Assembly: GCA_022561955.1 (NCBI GenBank)
Contig: JADFQF010000008.1
Span: 1-12,985 of the forward strand
Origin: Chloroflexota bacterium
GTDB lineage: Bacteria > Chloroflexota > Dehalococcoidia > SAR202 > UBA11138
Reading direction: 5' to 3'
DNA: 12,985 nt
The position numbers and the translations under genes were made by a program. Under the pieces are notes generated by a model, which worked only from the letters and a program-made list of their open reading frames with translations, was not told where the DNA came from and made no database searches. Positions 6,549 through 12,985 of the stretch are shown here, one piece after another (the stretch's first letter is position 1; each line of letters starts with the position of its first letter).

Positions 6549-7480
6549 CCGGTCTCGTCCGCACTGGATTCCGCTGCGCCATACTCTGATTCAACCAGGG
6601 CAATCCCCTTATCGTCCACTTCCAGCGTGCGCCTCATGGCAGTTATGGCGATTTCGATCTGGTCGTCTTCCGGCTCCCTGGTGGTGAGCGCCTGAAGCGC
6701 GAGACTAGGTCCGCTTATCAGGCCTACGAGGGGATTTCCGGAATGCCTCCCGCTTAGCCTGATGAGCTCGTAGCTCACGGCCGCAATGAAGGGCATCAGC
6801 ACTATCCTGGAGGCGATCAGCCACCAGAGCGGCTCTCTGCCCACGACCACGAATACTATTATGGCCACGACCATTACGACCAGCAGGAATGCCGTTCCAC
6901 ACCTGGGATGGGCCGTGGAATATTTCCGCACCGATTCGAGCGACAGCACTTCGCCGCGCTCTTGAGCGTGCACGGTCATATGCTCGGCGCCGTGGTACAT
7001 GAATACGCGACGAATGTCGCTCATCCTGCCGATCAGCAAGATGTAAGCCAGGAAAATGACGAGCCTGATCAGCCCCTCGGCGATGTTAGTCGCATAGCTG
7101 GACCCCAGAGCGCCCTCGAGGCCGCGGCTGGCGAAAACAGGCACGAGAAAGAAAAGCCCAATGGCGAAGAGCAGCGACACCAGCGTCATGGTGACCATGG
7201 AGACCTTGCCGATCTCCTTGCCCTCCTCCTCAATGCCGACGTTGGCCGAGTAGCTCAGGGCGCGCATTCCGAGGATAAGGGTCTCGATCAGGGCTATGAC
7301 GCCGCGCACGAGCGGGACCTGTCTGAGGCGGCCAGTGAACAGCGGAGAAAGCCGGCGGCTCTGCAAGGCGATCGTACCGTCCGGCCTTCTCACGGCAACG
7401 GACACGTTGGTGCGGCCGCGAATCATCACGCCTTCGATTACGGCCTGCCCGCCGTATGTATGGCCGCGCTCCGTGCTCAT
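6539..7480 (-). CDS. DUF1385 (YqhQ-like) multi-pass membrane protein
   Basis: This is a conserved membrane protein of unknown biochemical role. The ATG at 7480, with GGAGG about five bases upstream, gives 313 aa; a TTG at 7498 would add six. The family marks are YGGQAVIEGVMIRGR (residues 9-23), YHGAEHMTVHAQERGE (162-177) and HPRCGTAFL (191-199). Strong hydrophobic segments lie at about 93-116, 135-152, 196-214 and 217-240, with a shorter one near 60-75; the C-terminal 50 residues are soluble and acidic. The pairing with rpmE upstream is common in Chloroflexota and Firmicutes, usually with prfA downstream, but here the next gene is the convergent hisIE, so prfA has moved or is absent. A terminator separates it from rpmE, so it probably has its own promoter. 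Confidence 0.88.
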   Translation of the reverse strand: MSTERGHTYGGQAVIEGVMIRGRTNVSVAVRRPDGTIALQSRRLSPLFTGRLRQVPLVRGVIALIETLILGMRALSYSANVGIEEEGKEIGKVSMVTMTLVSLLFAIGLFFLVPVFASRGLEGALGSSYATNIAEGLIRLVIFLAYILLIGRMSDIRRVFMYHGAEHMTVHAQERGEVLSLESVRKYSTAHPRCGTAFLLVVMVVAIIVFVVVGREPLWWLIASRIVLMPFIAAVSYELIRLSGRHSGNPLVGLISGPSLALQALTTREPEDDQIEIAITAMRRTLEVDDKGIALVESEYGAAESSADETGQP

Positions 7481-7564
7481 CGAGCCTCCCGTCTCCAACC
7501 TGGGCTTCTCTGGGAGTCAAAATTGAGTGCCGCTAAAGATTCCAGCCGGCTTCCCAATCCCTTT

Positions 7565-7593
7565 ATCATAAGAACGATTATCGCCTTAAACAA
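7565..7593 (-). promoter_or_regulatory. Candidate promoter of the DUF1385 gene
   Basis: On the minus strand TTGTTT (7593-7588) and TATGAT (7570-7565) are 17 bases apart. The -10 matches 5 of 6 consensus positions and the -35 only 3 of 6. The -35 coincides with the U-tract of the rpmE terminator. Transcription from here would have a leader of roughly 80 bases before the ATG at 7480. Confidence 0.3.
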
Positions 7594-7621
7594 AACAGGG
7601 GCAAGCTAGGCTCACCCCTGT
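7588..7621 (-). terminator. Intrinsic terminator of the rplU-rpmA-rpmE operon
   Basis: Read on the minus strand, ACAGGGGTGAGC (7621-7610) pairs with GCTTGCCCCTGT (7606-7595), a 12-bp stem with two G-U pairs and a 3-base loop, followed by TTTTGTTT. The wobble pairs form only in minus-strand RNA, so the terminator is directional. It begins 20 bases past the rpmE stop. Confidence 0.85.
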
Positions 7622-7641
7622 CTGACTGATTCACTGATGGA

Positions 7642-7848
7642 CTACTCGCTTAGACTAAATCTGCGCCTGAGCCGCTCAACCCTACCCTCTGTGTCCACGA
7701 TTCGCTGCTCGCCCGTGAAGAAGGGGTGGCACTGGTTGCAGATCTCCACCCGAAGCTCCGGCTTGGTAGACCCGGTGGTGTAGACCGCGCCACAAGAGCA
7801 GACCATGCGGGCCTCGGGGTGGTACTCAGGATGTATGCCTTGTTTCAT
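7642..7848 (-). CDS. rpmE: Ribosomal protein bL31, zinc-binding form
   Basis: This is a large-subunit protein that helps bridge the 50S and 30S subunits. The ATG at 7848 gives 68 aa beginning [10 protein letters not shown], the conserved bL31 N-terminus; a more upstream start would overlap rpmA and add an unrelated 22 residues. Four cysteines (C17 and C19 in CSCG, C37 and C40 in CNQC) match the zinc-binding C+ type, with HPFFTG following. It lies 7 bp after rpmA and is the last gene before the terminator at 7588-7621. The zinc-free paralogue often switched on by zinc shortage is not in this window. Confidence 0.95.
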   Translation of the reverse strand: MKQGIHPEYHPEARMVCSCGAVYTTGSTKPELRVEICNQCHPFFTGEQRIVDTEGRVERLRRRFSLSE

Positions 7849-7855
7849 TTCTCTC

Positions 7856-8119
7856 TTAACCTCCCGTCGCGGGATAAACGCTGGCGCGCTTTTTGGAGCG
7901 CGTCTTGTGTTCAAATTTCACTACGCCGTCGATAAGGGCAAAAAGCGTATGGTCCTTTCCAAGTCCCACATTGCTGCCGGGATGAATCCTGGTCCCGCGC
8001 TGCCTGACAAGTATCGAGCCCGCGGAGACTAGCTGGTTATCGTACCTCTTCACGCCCAGCCGCTTTGAGTTGCTGTCGCGGCCGTTTTTAGTGCTGCCGC
8101 CGCCCTTCTTATGTGCCAT
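7856..8119 (-). CDS. rpmA: Ribosomal protein bL27
   Basis: The 87-aa bL27 lies near the peptidyl-transferase centre, with its N-terminal tail reaching the tRNA acceptor ends. The N-terminus [16 protein letters not shown] is canonical, so this is the direct-start form and not the Firmicutes form that needs proteolytic removal of an N-terminal extension. The core [19 protein letters not shown] and the [16 protein letters not shown] segment are intact. It follows rplU by 14 bp and precedes rpmE by 7 bp; rplU-rpmA is a nearly universal pair. Confidence 0.97.
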   Translation of the reverse strand: MAHKKGGGSTKNGRDSNSKRLGVKRYDNQLVSAGSILVRQRGTRIHPGSNVGLGKDHTLFALIDGVVKFEHKTRSKKRASVYPATGG

Positions 8120-8133
8120 GACGAATACCCCTA

Positions 8134-8451
8134 CTAATGTGAGATGTCGGTTATACGCAATTCGGTGTATTGCTGCCGGTGTCCGTTCTTTCTGCGGTAC
8201 CGGGTCTTCGCCTTATACTTGAAGACGATGATTTTTTTGGCCTTTCCTCGGCCCAGTATCTCGGCGGTGACCTTGGCGCCGGCGACGGTCGGGCTTCCCA
8301 ACGTCACCTCGCCCTCGTCCGACACCATCCTCACGTCCTCCAGTTCGACGAGGTCGCCCTCATCCCCGGATAGATTCTCCACCCGAATCGTATCGCCCGG
8401 CTGAACGCGGTACTGTTTTCCGCCTGTATTTACGATCGCATATGTAGTCAT
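8134..8451 (-). CDS. rplU: Ribosomal protein bL21
   Basis: This 105-aa 50S protein binds 23S rRNA and contacts bL20. It has the canonical start [20 protein letters not shown] and the C-terminal signature [21 protein letters not shown] stretch, seen here as [18 protein letters not shown]. Length is typical (about 100-105). The ATG at 8451 is preceded on the minus strand by GAGG about ten bases upstream. It is the first gene of rplU-rpmA-rpmE, driven by the promoter at 8474-8503. Confidence 0.97.
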   Translation of the reverse strand: MTTYAIVNTGGKQYRVQPGDTIRVENLSGDEGDLVELEDVRMVSDEGEVTLGSPTVAGAKVTAEILGRGKAKKIIVFKYKAKTRYRRKNGHRQQYTELRITDISH

Positions 8452-8473
8452 TTCGAAATAACCTCGACTACCA

Positions 8474-8503
8474 ATTCTATGGGTTGCACGGCATCTTCGT
8501 CAA
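8474..8503 (-). promoter_or_regulatory. Promoter of rplU-rpmA-rpmE
   Basis: On the minus strand TTGACG (8503-8498) and TAGAAT (8479-8474) are 18 bases apart, each matching 5 of 6 consensus positions. The leader to the rplU ATG would be only about 15-20 bases, leaving no room for a structured L21 leader. The remaining 8504-8684 holds nothing I can assign. Confidence 0.65.
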
Positions 8504-8684
8504 GGGAATCAGGCTGCGGGTCACACGCAGTAAACGATTCAGAGAACCGCCGCTTCGTGACCGTGTCGCATGTGAGAAGGGACCAATAGATTCGCCGAAG
8601 ACCATTGTGCGGGCGGCTCTGTTCAGGAGCAGTTGAAAAGGAATATTAAAACATGATCAAGGAGTGGCCGGGGCTATTCGTATT

Positions 8685-8924
8685 TCAACGTAGATGCTCT
8701 AGGAAATCGTCAAGTGAAATGTCCAGTAATCGAAGAATGCTTCTCAAAGTTCCCCGCGGGATTTCCTTTTTGCCCAAGACAACTGGTGCAGACAACGTGC
8801 GACCACTTGGATGATTTCTATGATAAGAAAGATGGCTGCCACTCCTGGCCTTGCCGGGTTGACAGCCAAACCGTTCCAGCGCCCTGCATACCTGATCGCT
8901 GGAACATAAAGGATATTGTGCCAT
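8685..8924 (-). CDS. hicA: HicA-family mRNA interferase toxin
   Basis: The predicted product is a small RNase of the HicA family, which has a double-stranded-RNA-binding-like fold and cleaves mRNA during translation arrest. The 79 aa show the catalytic histidine context SGSH (His31), then SYHR, and the C-terminal signature KKEIPRGTLRSILR (52-65), which is highly typical of HicA. Length matches the family (60-90 aa). The ATG at 8924 lies six bases after the stop codon of the HicB gene, with no ribosome binding site of its own, so translation is probably coupled to the antitoxin. The antitoxin-first order is the less common of the two arrangements in classical hicAB loci, though frequent in environmental genomes. 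Whether it is active cannot be judged from sequence, but no residue looks lost. Confidence 0.85.
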   Translation of the reverse strand: MAQYPLCSSDQVCRALERFGCQPGKARSGSHLSYHRNHPSGRTLSAPVVLGKKEIPRGTLRSILRLLDISLDDFLEHLR

Positions 8925-8930
8925 CGGAAT

Positions 8931-9269
8931 TTACACCAGGACAGGCACTGGTCGTTGATATGCAGTAAATATTTTTTTAGGTTGTACCCTGATCGTTACT
9001 TCCACGTCTTCGTTGAAAGAGGAAGGGATGTCAATACGTATATTGCGCTCACGAAAGACGCGCAGAAACTCGCCCGTCTCTACTAGAGCATTGATATGTA
9101 CCTCAATGGCATCGCCCAAATTCTCTAGGGCCTCCTCTGCGGTATCTCCGCAGCTAGATGTCCCCAGCTCCCGACAATAAGACACATACTGGTCACCTTC
9201 CTTTTCGGCAACTCCAGTAAGTGTGACGACGCCTTTCCATTGCTCTTTCGTTATGCTTTCCGTCGCCAT
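8931..9269 (-). CDS. hicB: HicB-family antitoxin
   Basis: The 112-aa product has the HicB partial RNase H-like fold: a strand pair GVVTLTGVAEKEGDQYVSYC (13-32), then the family motif ELGTSSCGDTAEEALENL (34-51) and a long helix through about residue 77. It should bind and block the HicA encoded six bases downstream. The C-terminal 35 residues are beta-like and basic (VEVTIRVQPKK) with no obvious ribbon-helix-helix or helix-turn-helix, so it may not bind DNA itself, unlike many HicB proteins. The ATG at 9269 has a strong GGGAGG about six bases upstream on the minus strand. The pair stands alone between truB and the rplU operon, consistent with later insertion. Confidence 0.8.
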   Translation of the reverse strand: MATESITKEQWKGVVTLTGVAEKEGDQYVSYCRELGTSSCGDTAEEALENLGDAIEVHINALVETGEFLRVFRERNIRIDIPSSFNEDVEVTIRVQPKKIFTAYQRPVPVLV

Positions 9270-9306
9270 CGCCGTCCCTCCCTCAACATGGAAACCAGTG
9301 ACACCA

Positions 9307-9336
9307 CTTGTATCACGGAGCTTTCCGTATTGCCAA
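9307..9336 (-). promoter_or_regulatory. Candidate hicBA promoter with two small inverted repeats
   Basis: On the minus strand TTGGCA (9336-9331, 5 of 6) and TACAAG (9312-9307, 4 of 6) are 18 bases apart. The spacer carries ACGGA/TCCGT (9315-9319 with 9324-9328), and AGTG/CACT (9297-9300 with 9305-9308) overlaps the start region. The positions suit operators of an autoregulated toxin-antitoxin promoter, but the repeats are short. Confidence 0.3.
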
Positions 9337-9363
9337 TGTAGTGTAAAGAAATTAATTGTACTC

Positions 9364-9411
9364 AGTTCTGGTGAGTTCTGCGTGAAGTTTTCATGAACTT
9401 CCCGTTAACTC
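9364..9411. repeat. Nested inverted repeat and phased short repeats upstream of hicBA
   Basis: AGTTCTG occurs at 9364-9370 and 9374-9380. GAAGTT (9384-9389) and AACTTC (9396-9401) form an inverted repeat, enclosed by GAGTT (9373-9377) and AACTC (9407-9411) about nearly the same centre. The related units follow one another every 10-11 bp, so they lie on one face of the helix. This is the look of a protein-binding cluster; the binder is unknown. Confidence 0.45.
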
Positions 9412-9475
9412 ATCTAGAACGTAGCCCTATACCAACTCCCTAATATGGTGGACGCATATTCAAACTAGGACACCA

Positions 9476-10396
9476 TCAACCAACCGGAGCCGCCTCTTTG
9501 GCAGAGCCGGAAAACACCTTTTCCGGGCGCCAGCTCGCCAGCGTCGCGTCGAAGGTCAGGATGGCGATGAAGCGTCCGTCGACGCTGTAGGCGCGGCACT
9601 TCTCGTTTGCGCGGCCGTTGGGTATGCCCAGGCCCTGGGGCAGCGCCCGGCCATTTCGCACCATATCCTCGATCTTGCTTCCGACTATCGTAGCCCGCAT
9701 GGAGCTCAGGACGACGTCGGGCGGATTCAGCATGTCAGGCCAGTCCGAACTCGAGAAGGCGTCTTCGGCGTCTTCCAGAGAGATTGCCTCCTCGACCTTG
9801 AAGGGACCGCTCTTCGTGCGGATGAGGCTCTTGAGATGCCCTCCGCATCCCAACGCCTGACCGAGGTCGAAGGCCAGGGACCGCATGTAGAAGCCCTTGC
9901 CGCACGTTACGAGCACCCTCGCCACATGGCCTCGTAGCTCTAGCAGATTGATGTCGTATACCTGGACCCGCCTGGGCTCGCGCTCGACTTCGATTCCGGC
10001 GCGGGCGAGCTCGTACAGACGCTTGCCGTCCTTTTTCAGCGCGCTGTACATGGGCGGCACCTGCTCGATGCTTCCCTCAAACGACTTCAACTCCGTCAGG
10101 ATATCGCCTTCCGAGAGGTCGCCGGGGTCGCACCGCGACAGGACTTCTCCCATGGCGTCGTACGTGTCGGTCGTGACGCCCAGCTCTATCTGGGCCTCGT
10201 ACTCTTTGCGCCCGTCGTTGAGATACTGCGTCACCCTGGTCGCCTGCCCGATGCAGACGGGGATTACGCCCGTGGCGATAGGGTCGAGTGTGCCCGCGTG
10301 GCCAACCCGCTTCTGGCCGCAAGCCCGCTTTACTCGCCGCACGACTTCCATGGAAGTGATGCCATAGGGCTTGTCTATGTTGAGGATTCCGTGCAT
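9476..10396 (-). CDS. truB: tRNA pseudouridine(55) synthase TruB
   Basis: TruB converts U55 of the T-loop of tRNAs to pseudouridine and helps tRNA folding. The ATG at 10396, with GAGG about eight bases upstream, gives 306 aa starting MHGILNIDKPYGITS; a TTG at 10402 would add two. The catalytic aspartate is Asp38 in GHAGTLDPIATG. Other family segments include YEAQIELGVTTDTYDAMGEV, the PPMYSALKKDGKRLYELAR-type stretch (here VPPMYSALKKDGKRLYELA), and GKGFYMRSLAFDLG. A C-terminal PUA-like region (about 245-300) follows. Length is normal. It is third in the infB-rbfA-truB order, 19 bp after rbfA. The usual downstream ribF and rpsO are not next; a HicBA pair lies there instead. The pair CACCAT/ATGGTG around the stop codon lacks a U-tract, so no terminator is claimed. 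Confidence 0.96.
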   Translation of the reverse strand: MHGILNIDKPYGITSMEVVRRVKRACGQKRVGHAGTLDPIATGVIPVCIGQATRVTQYLNDGRKEYEAQIELGVTTDTYDAMGEVLSRCDPGDLSEGDILTELKSFEGSIEQVPPMYSALKKDGKRLYELARAGIEVEREPRRVQVYDINLLELRGHVARVLVTCGKGFYMRSLAFDLGQALGCGGHLKSLIRTKSGPFKVEEAISLEDAEDAFSSSDWPDMLNPPDVVLSSMRATIVGSKIEDMVRNGRALPQGLGIPNGRANEKCRAYSVDGRFIAILTFDATLASWRPEKVFSGSAKEAAPVG

Positions 10397-10415
10397 GCGC
10401 AAGCCTCTGATAAGG

Positions 10416-10787
10416 CTAGGGTGTGGTCTGGTCCGGGCTATCGCTTGCCATGGCTTCGTCTATGAGCCCGATCGTTTTCGCGGCCTTTTCAATCGAGTCG
10501 TCGATCTCGAATACGAGAAACGGCATGTATTTGAAGTCAATACCCTTCTTGACGGACCTGTTGATAAACCCTGAGGCCGATGTGAGCGCCTCCAGGGACT
10601 TCTGCTTCTGCCCGTCGTCTCCCAGCACGCTTACGTAGACCTTGGCGTTTCGAAGGTCGGAGGAGGTCACGACGCGGATCACGCTGACGACAGATGACAG
10701 TCGGGGGTCGCTGAGCTCGGTAACCAGGACCTCCCCGATTCGTTCGCGAAGCAGGGCGTTCACGCGGTCCATTCTTCTTGCAGCCAT
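10416..10787 (-). CDS. rbfA: 30S ribosome-binding factor RbfA
   Basis: RbfA is a single KH-like-domain protein that binds the immature 30S subunit and assists 5' end processing of 16S rRNA, notably in the cold. The 123-aa product has the family start RRMDRVNALLRERIGEVL (residues 4-21), SDPRL (26-30), the strand NAKVYVSVLGDD, and the C-terminal KYMPFLVFEIDDSIEKA with the short acidic tail. Length is typical. The ATG at 10787 is chosen; a second ATG five codons later is possible, and neither has a strong ribosome binding site. It lies 122 bp downstream of infB and 19 bp upstream of truB, the conserved order of this ribosome-maturation operon. Confidence 0.96.
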   Translation of the reverse strand: MAARRMDRVNALLRERIGEVLVTELSDPRLSSVVSVIRVVTSSDLRNAKVYVSVLGDDGQKQKSLEALTSASGFINRSVKKGIDFKYMPFLVFEIDDSIEKAAKTIGLIDEAMASDSPDQTTP

Positions 10788-10909
10788 ACGCCGTTTCTAT
10801 CCGATATTAGCGATTTTCGCACGCAGCTAGGCTCACTGTCGGGCCGCCGTGGAACTCAGCTATGGGGTTCCGTCAGTCATAGAGACTCTGGCTACGAGCG
10901 CGAGGAACG
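10788..10909 (-). other. infB-rbfA spacer with a small hairpin
   Basis: This 122-bp gap is long for an otherwise compact operon. It contains GGAAC TC / GG GTTCC at 10851-10871, a stem of about 7 bp with one wobble and a 7-base loop. No U-tract follows on either strand, so it is more likely an RNA processing or stability element than a terminator. No promoter for rbfA could be defended. Confidence 0.3.
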
Positions 10910-12721
10910 CTATCTGACGCGCTCCGACCTGTGGGCTTCGATGACGTCGCCCTCTTCAAAATCCACGAACCCCTCGAGGACTATGCCGCCCTCCAGACCC
11001 GTAGCTATTTCTCTGACATCGTCCTTGAAATGCTTCAGGCTGGAGATTGCACCCGTGTGCAGGTTCTGACCGCCTCGCAGGACATGGATAATCGAGTCTC
11101 GGACGATGTGCCCGTCGTTTACGTAGATTCCCGCGACCTTTGTCCGCCTGCCGACGCTGAAGACGGCGCGTACCGTCGCCTGGCCTTCGACGACGTCTCG
11201 ATAAACGGGTTCTAGCAGCCCCTTTAATGCGTCCTCGATATCCTCCACCAGGTTGTAGATGATATCGTAGAAGCGTATCTCCACGCCCTCTACGCCCGAC
11301 AGCTTCTTTGCGCCCGGCTCCAGCCGGCTGTTGAAGCCCACGATTATCGCCTGCGACGCTACGGCCAGCAAGACATCGCTCTCCGTAATCGTGCCGCTTG
11401 CCACATGTACGAGGTTGACCCTATATTCGTCCGTGTTCAAGTTGACCAGTGTGCTCTTCACCGCTTCGACGCTGCCCTGAACGTCCGTCTTCACGATGAG
11501 GTTGAGAGCCTTGACCTCTCCGGTCGCGAGGCGGGTATGGACATCTTCCATGGTGGGTCCGCCGGCCTTGGCCATCTGGTTCTTCCGCGCCCGCTCCTCC
11601 ACTATCCGCCGGGCGGTCTTCTCATCGGCCACCACGTCCAATATATGGCCTGCATCGGGCAGTCCGCTCAAGCCCAGCACCTCTGTGGGCGTCGACGGTC
11701 CGGCCTCCTTGATCGGCGTTCCCTTATCGTCGAACATCGCTCGTACGCGGCCACGCAGCTCGCCTACAACGAAGTTGTCGCCGATCCTCAACGTGCCCGT
11801 CTGCACGAGAACAGTCGCTATGGTGCCCCGGCTCTTGTCGCGTCTAGCCTCCACGACGACGCCCTTGGCGGGCCTATTCGGGTTCGCCTTGAGGTCTCCG
11901 ACCTCCGACACGACTACGAGGTTTTCCAGGAGCTCCTCGGTGCCGTCGCCGGTCAGGGCGGACACAGGCACCGCAATGACGTCGCCGCCCCATTCCTCGA
12001 TCAGGAGGTCCTGCTCCGCCAGCTGGCGTTTCACCCTTTCGGGGTCGGCATCGGGCCGGTCTATCTTGTTGATTGCAACTATTATAGGAACGCCCGCGGC
12101 CTTGACGTGATTGATGGCCTCGATCGTCTGAGGCATAATTCCGTCGTCGGCCGCGACGACGAGAATTGCTATGTCGGTTAACTGGGCGCCCCTGGCCCTC
12201 ATGGCCGTGAACGCCTCGTGACCGGGCGTATCGAGGAAGGTGATGGGTTTGCCTTTGTGGTCCACCTGATACGCGCCGATGTGTTGAGTGATGCCGCCTG
12301 CCTCGCCGGCGACTACGTTTGTCTTCCTTATGGTGTCCAGCAGCGTGGTCTTGCCGTGGTCCACATGGCCAAGTATGGTCACCACCGGAGGGCGAGTCTC
12401 CAGCTGGCTCTGGTCTTCTTCATCCGTGGAGAGGACGATCGATCCGGGGACCGCTTCGGGTTCAAGTGCCAGGACCTCATATCCAAATGCCGGAGCGATT
12501 TTAGACACGATGTCGTGCTCTACGACCTCGTTTATTGAATACATGTAGCCACTGCGCATCAGCTCTTTGATGAGCTCGATGGGCGTCGTATGCATCAACT
12601 CAGAAAGATCGTAGACGGTTACGGCAGCCGGGACCTCGAGGGGCTCCACCTCTTCTTCAAAGTCTTCGTCTTCTGCTTCTACCAGCTCGTCGTCTTCGAC
12701 GATCAGAAGATGTTTTTTCAT
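10910..12721 (-). CDS. infB: Translation initiation factor IF-2 (short form)
   Basis: IF-2 is the GTPase that brings initiator fMet-tRNA to the 30S subunit and promotes 50S joining. The 603-aa product is short for bacteria because the long N-terminal extension is reduced to about 33 acidic residues, followed directly by the IF2_N domain (about 34-84, [20 protein letters not shown]). The G domain shows G1 GHVDHGKT (118-125), the G2 Thr in GGITQH (142-147), G3 DTPGH (164-168), G4 NKID (218-221) and G5 SAL (254-256). Domains II to IV follow intact to the C-terminus. Short IF-2 of about 600 aa is known in Dehalococcoidia, which supports the lineage guess. The ATG at 12721 lacks a well-placed ribosome binding site and lies just after a stem-loop. 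nusA, its usual upstream neighbour, is not recognisable in the 264 bases left. Confidence 0.97.
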   Translation of the reverse strand: MKKHLLIVEDDELVEAEDEDFEEEVEPLEVPAAVTVYDLSELMHTTPIELIKELMRSGYMYSINEVVEHDIVSKIAPAFGYEVLALEPEAVPGSIVLSTDEEDQSQLETRPPVVTILGHVDHGKTTLLDTIRKTNVVAGEAGGITQHIGAYQVDHKGKPITFLDTPGHEAFTAMRARGAQLTDIAILVVAADDGIMPQTIEAINHVKAAGVPIIVAINKIDRPDADPERVKRQLAEQDLLIEEWGGDVIAVPVSALTGDGTEELLENLVVVSEVGDLKANPNRPAKGVVVEARRDKSRGTIATVLVQTGTLRIGDNFVVGELRGRVRAMFDDKGTPIKEAGPSTPTEVLGLSGLPDAGHILDVVADEKTARRIVEERARKNQMAKAGGPTMEDVHTRLATGEVKALNLIVKTDVQGSVEAVKSTLVNLNTDEYRVNLVHVASGTITESDVLLAVASQAIIVGFNSRLEPGAKKLSGVEGVEIRFYDIIYNLVEDIEDALKGLLEPVYRDVVEGQATVRAVFSVGRRTKVAGIYVNDGHIVRDSIIHVLRGGQNLHTGAISSLKHFKDDVREIATGLEGGIVLEGFVDFEEGDVIEAHRSERVR

Positions 12722-12727
12722 GATTCA

Positions 12728-12785
12728 AGGCTTCCCAAAAAAAACCAAAGCCTACCAAAATGCCGCAGAAACCTGGGTTTTTTTT
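12728..12785 (-). promoter_or_regulatory. infB leader with two mutually exclusive stems
   Basis: In minus-strand RNA, AGGCTT (12753-12748) can pair with AAGCCT (12733-12728), a stem ending six bases before the infB ATG. Its 14-base loop contains a run of eight U. Alternatively, eight A plus CC (12785-12776) can pair with GG plus the eight U (12746-12737). The two stems are interleaved and cannot easily form together. The only purine-rich ribosome-binding candidate, GGGAAG (12736-12731), overlaps the first stem. This looks like a leader switch, but function is inferred. Confidence 0.35.
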
Positions 12786-12985
12786 ATCATTTCCTCGGCG
12801 CAAGGAGGCGATCGTTACATTTATTCACATGGCGTTCAAACCTCATTCATTCAACCGTTACGGCGTGCCCCTAAAAATATAAACAACGAAATGGTCCTGG
12901 CCGGGATGCGGAAAATTGAAGTCCCGGGCTGGAGAGGCGCCTCCCGAAGGGGATGTTGGAACGTAAAACCAGAGGCGACGATGTC
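12786..12985. other. Upstream region of infB with no identifiable gene
   Basis: All three minus-strand frames are open from 12985 to roughly 12850-12880 and then stop, and none resembles NusA, YlxR or RimP. On the + strand a frame from ATG at 12891 is open to the window end (31 codons) but has no ribosome binding site and no recognisable motif. A perfect 10-bp palindrome GAGGCGCCTC lies at 12934-12943. No clear promoter for infB was found. Confidence 0.3.

Noticed and set aside
7604..7615. A 12-base string AGCTAGGCTCAC present both in the rpmE terminator and at about 10826-10837.
   Set aside because: Only two copies, no further shared flanks, and one copy is constrained by the terminator stem. 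Coincidence is the simplest reading.
8455..8655. A 66-codon open stretch on the minus strand that ends with a TGA overlapping the rplU start codon.
   Set aside because: It has no usable start codon near its beginning, no recognisable motif, and it contains the strong rplU promoter. Its length is within chance for this composition.
9445..9476. ATGGTG/CACCAT inverted repeat at the truB stop codon as a terminator.
   Set aside because: The loop is about 20 bases and no U-tract follows on the minus strand, so intrinsic termination is not supported.
11405..12181. A 258-codon plus-strand frame inside infB.
   Set aside because: It lies opposite intact, highly conserved IF-2 coding sequence. High GC and codon bias commonly open antisense frames, and its product shows no domain.
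1..12985. CRISPR arrays, insertion sequences, tRNA or rRNA genes, and prophage genes.
   Set aside because: No regularly spaced repeats, transposase motifs, cloverleaf sequences or phage-like proteins were seen anywhere in the window.

Overview
The window is about 13 kb of a moderately GC-rich bacterial chromosome, almost entirely protein-coding. The gene content suggests Chloroflexota, most likely a Dehalococcoidia/SAR202-type lineage. The grounds are an HspR-type MerR regulator beside a zinc-finger-less DnaJ, a short IF-2 of about 600 aa, and the order rplU-rpmA-rpmE followed by a DUF1385 (YqhQ-like) membrane protein. This placement is inferred from family knowledge, not from a search.

Left part (1-2372): a heat-shock locus. 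A type II DnaJ (CbpA-like) and HspR run leftward, followed after 40 bp by an unknown frame that is split by one in-frame TAG and runs off the window edge. An Hsp20 runs rightward. The two heat-shock arms share a 198-bp divergent promoter region with repeated TTGAC-containing boxes, and a hairpin terminator ends hsp20.

Middle part (2492-6548, + strand): an extended -10 promoter, then a PduO-type cobalamin adenosyltransferase whose 3' end overlaps hisH, then hisA (GTG start), a small SAM-dependent methyltransferase, hisF and a fused hisIE. HisIE, HisA and HisHF together carry PR-ATP to imidazole glycerol phosphate plus AICAR. No hisG, hisD, hisB or hisC is in the window.

Right part (6539-12721, - strand): reading leftward from the right edge, infB-rbfA-truB (translation initiation, 30S maturation, tRNA pseudouridine 55), a HicB/HicA toxin-antitoxin pair, then rplU-rpmA-rpmE with a clear promoter and terminator, then the DUF1385 membrane protein, whose 3' end overlaps hisIE tail-to-tail by 10 bp. 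The last 200 bases contain no gene I can identify.

Most of the window is housekeeping. The observations most worth a second look are the amber-split frame at the left edge, the methyltransferase inside the his cluster, the unusual N-terminal motif of the adenosyltransferase, the HicBA insertion with a helically phased repeat cluster upstream, and two competing stem-loops in the infB leader. I did not find clear evidence of an undescribed multi-gene system.
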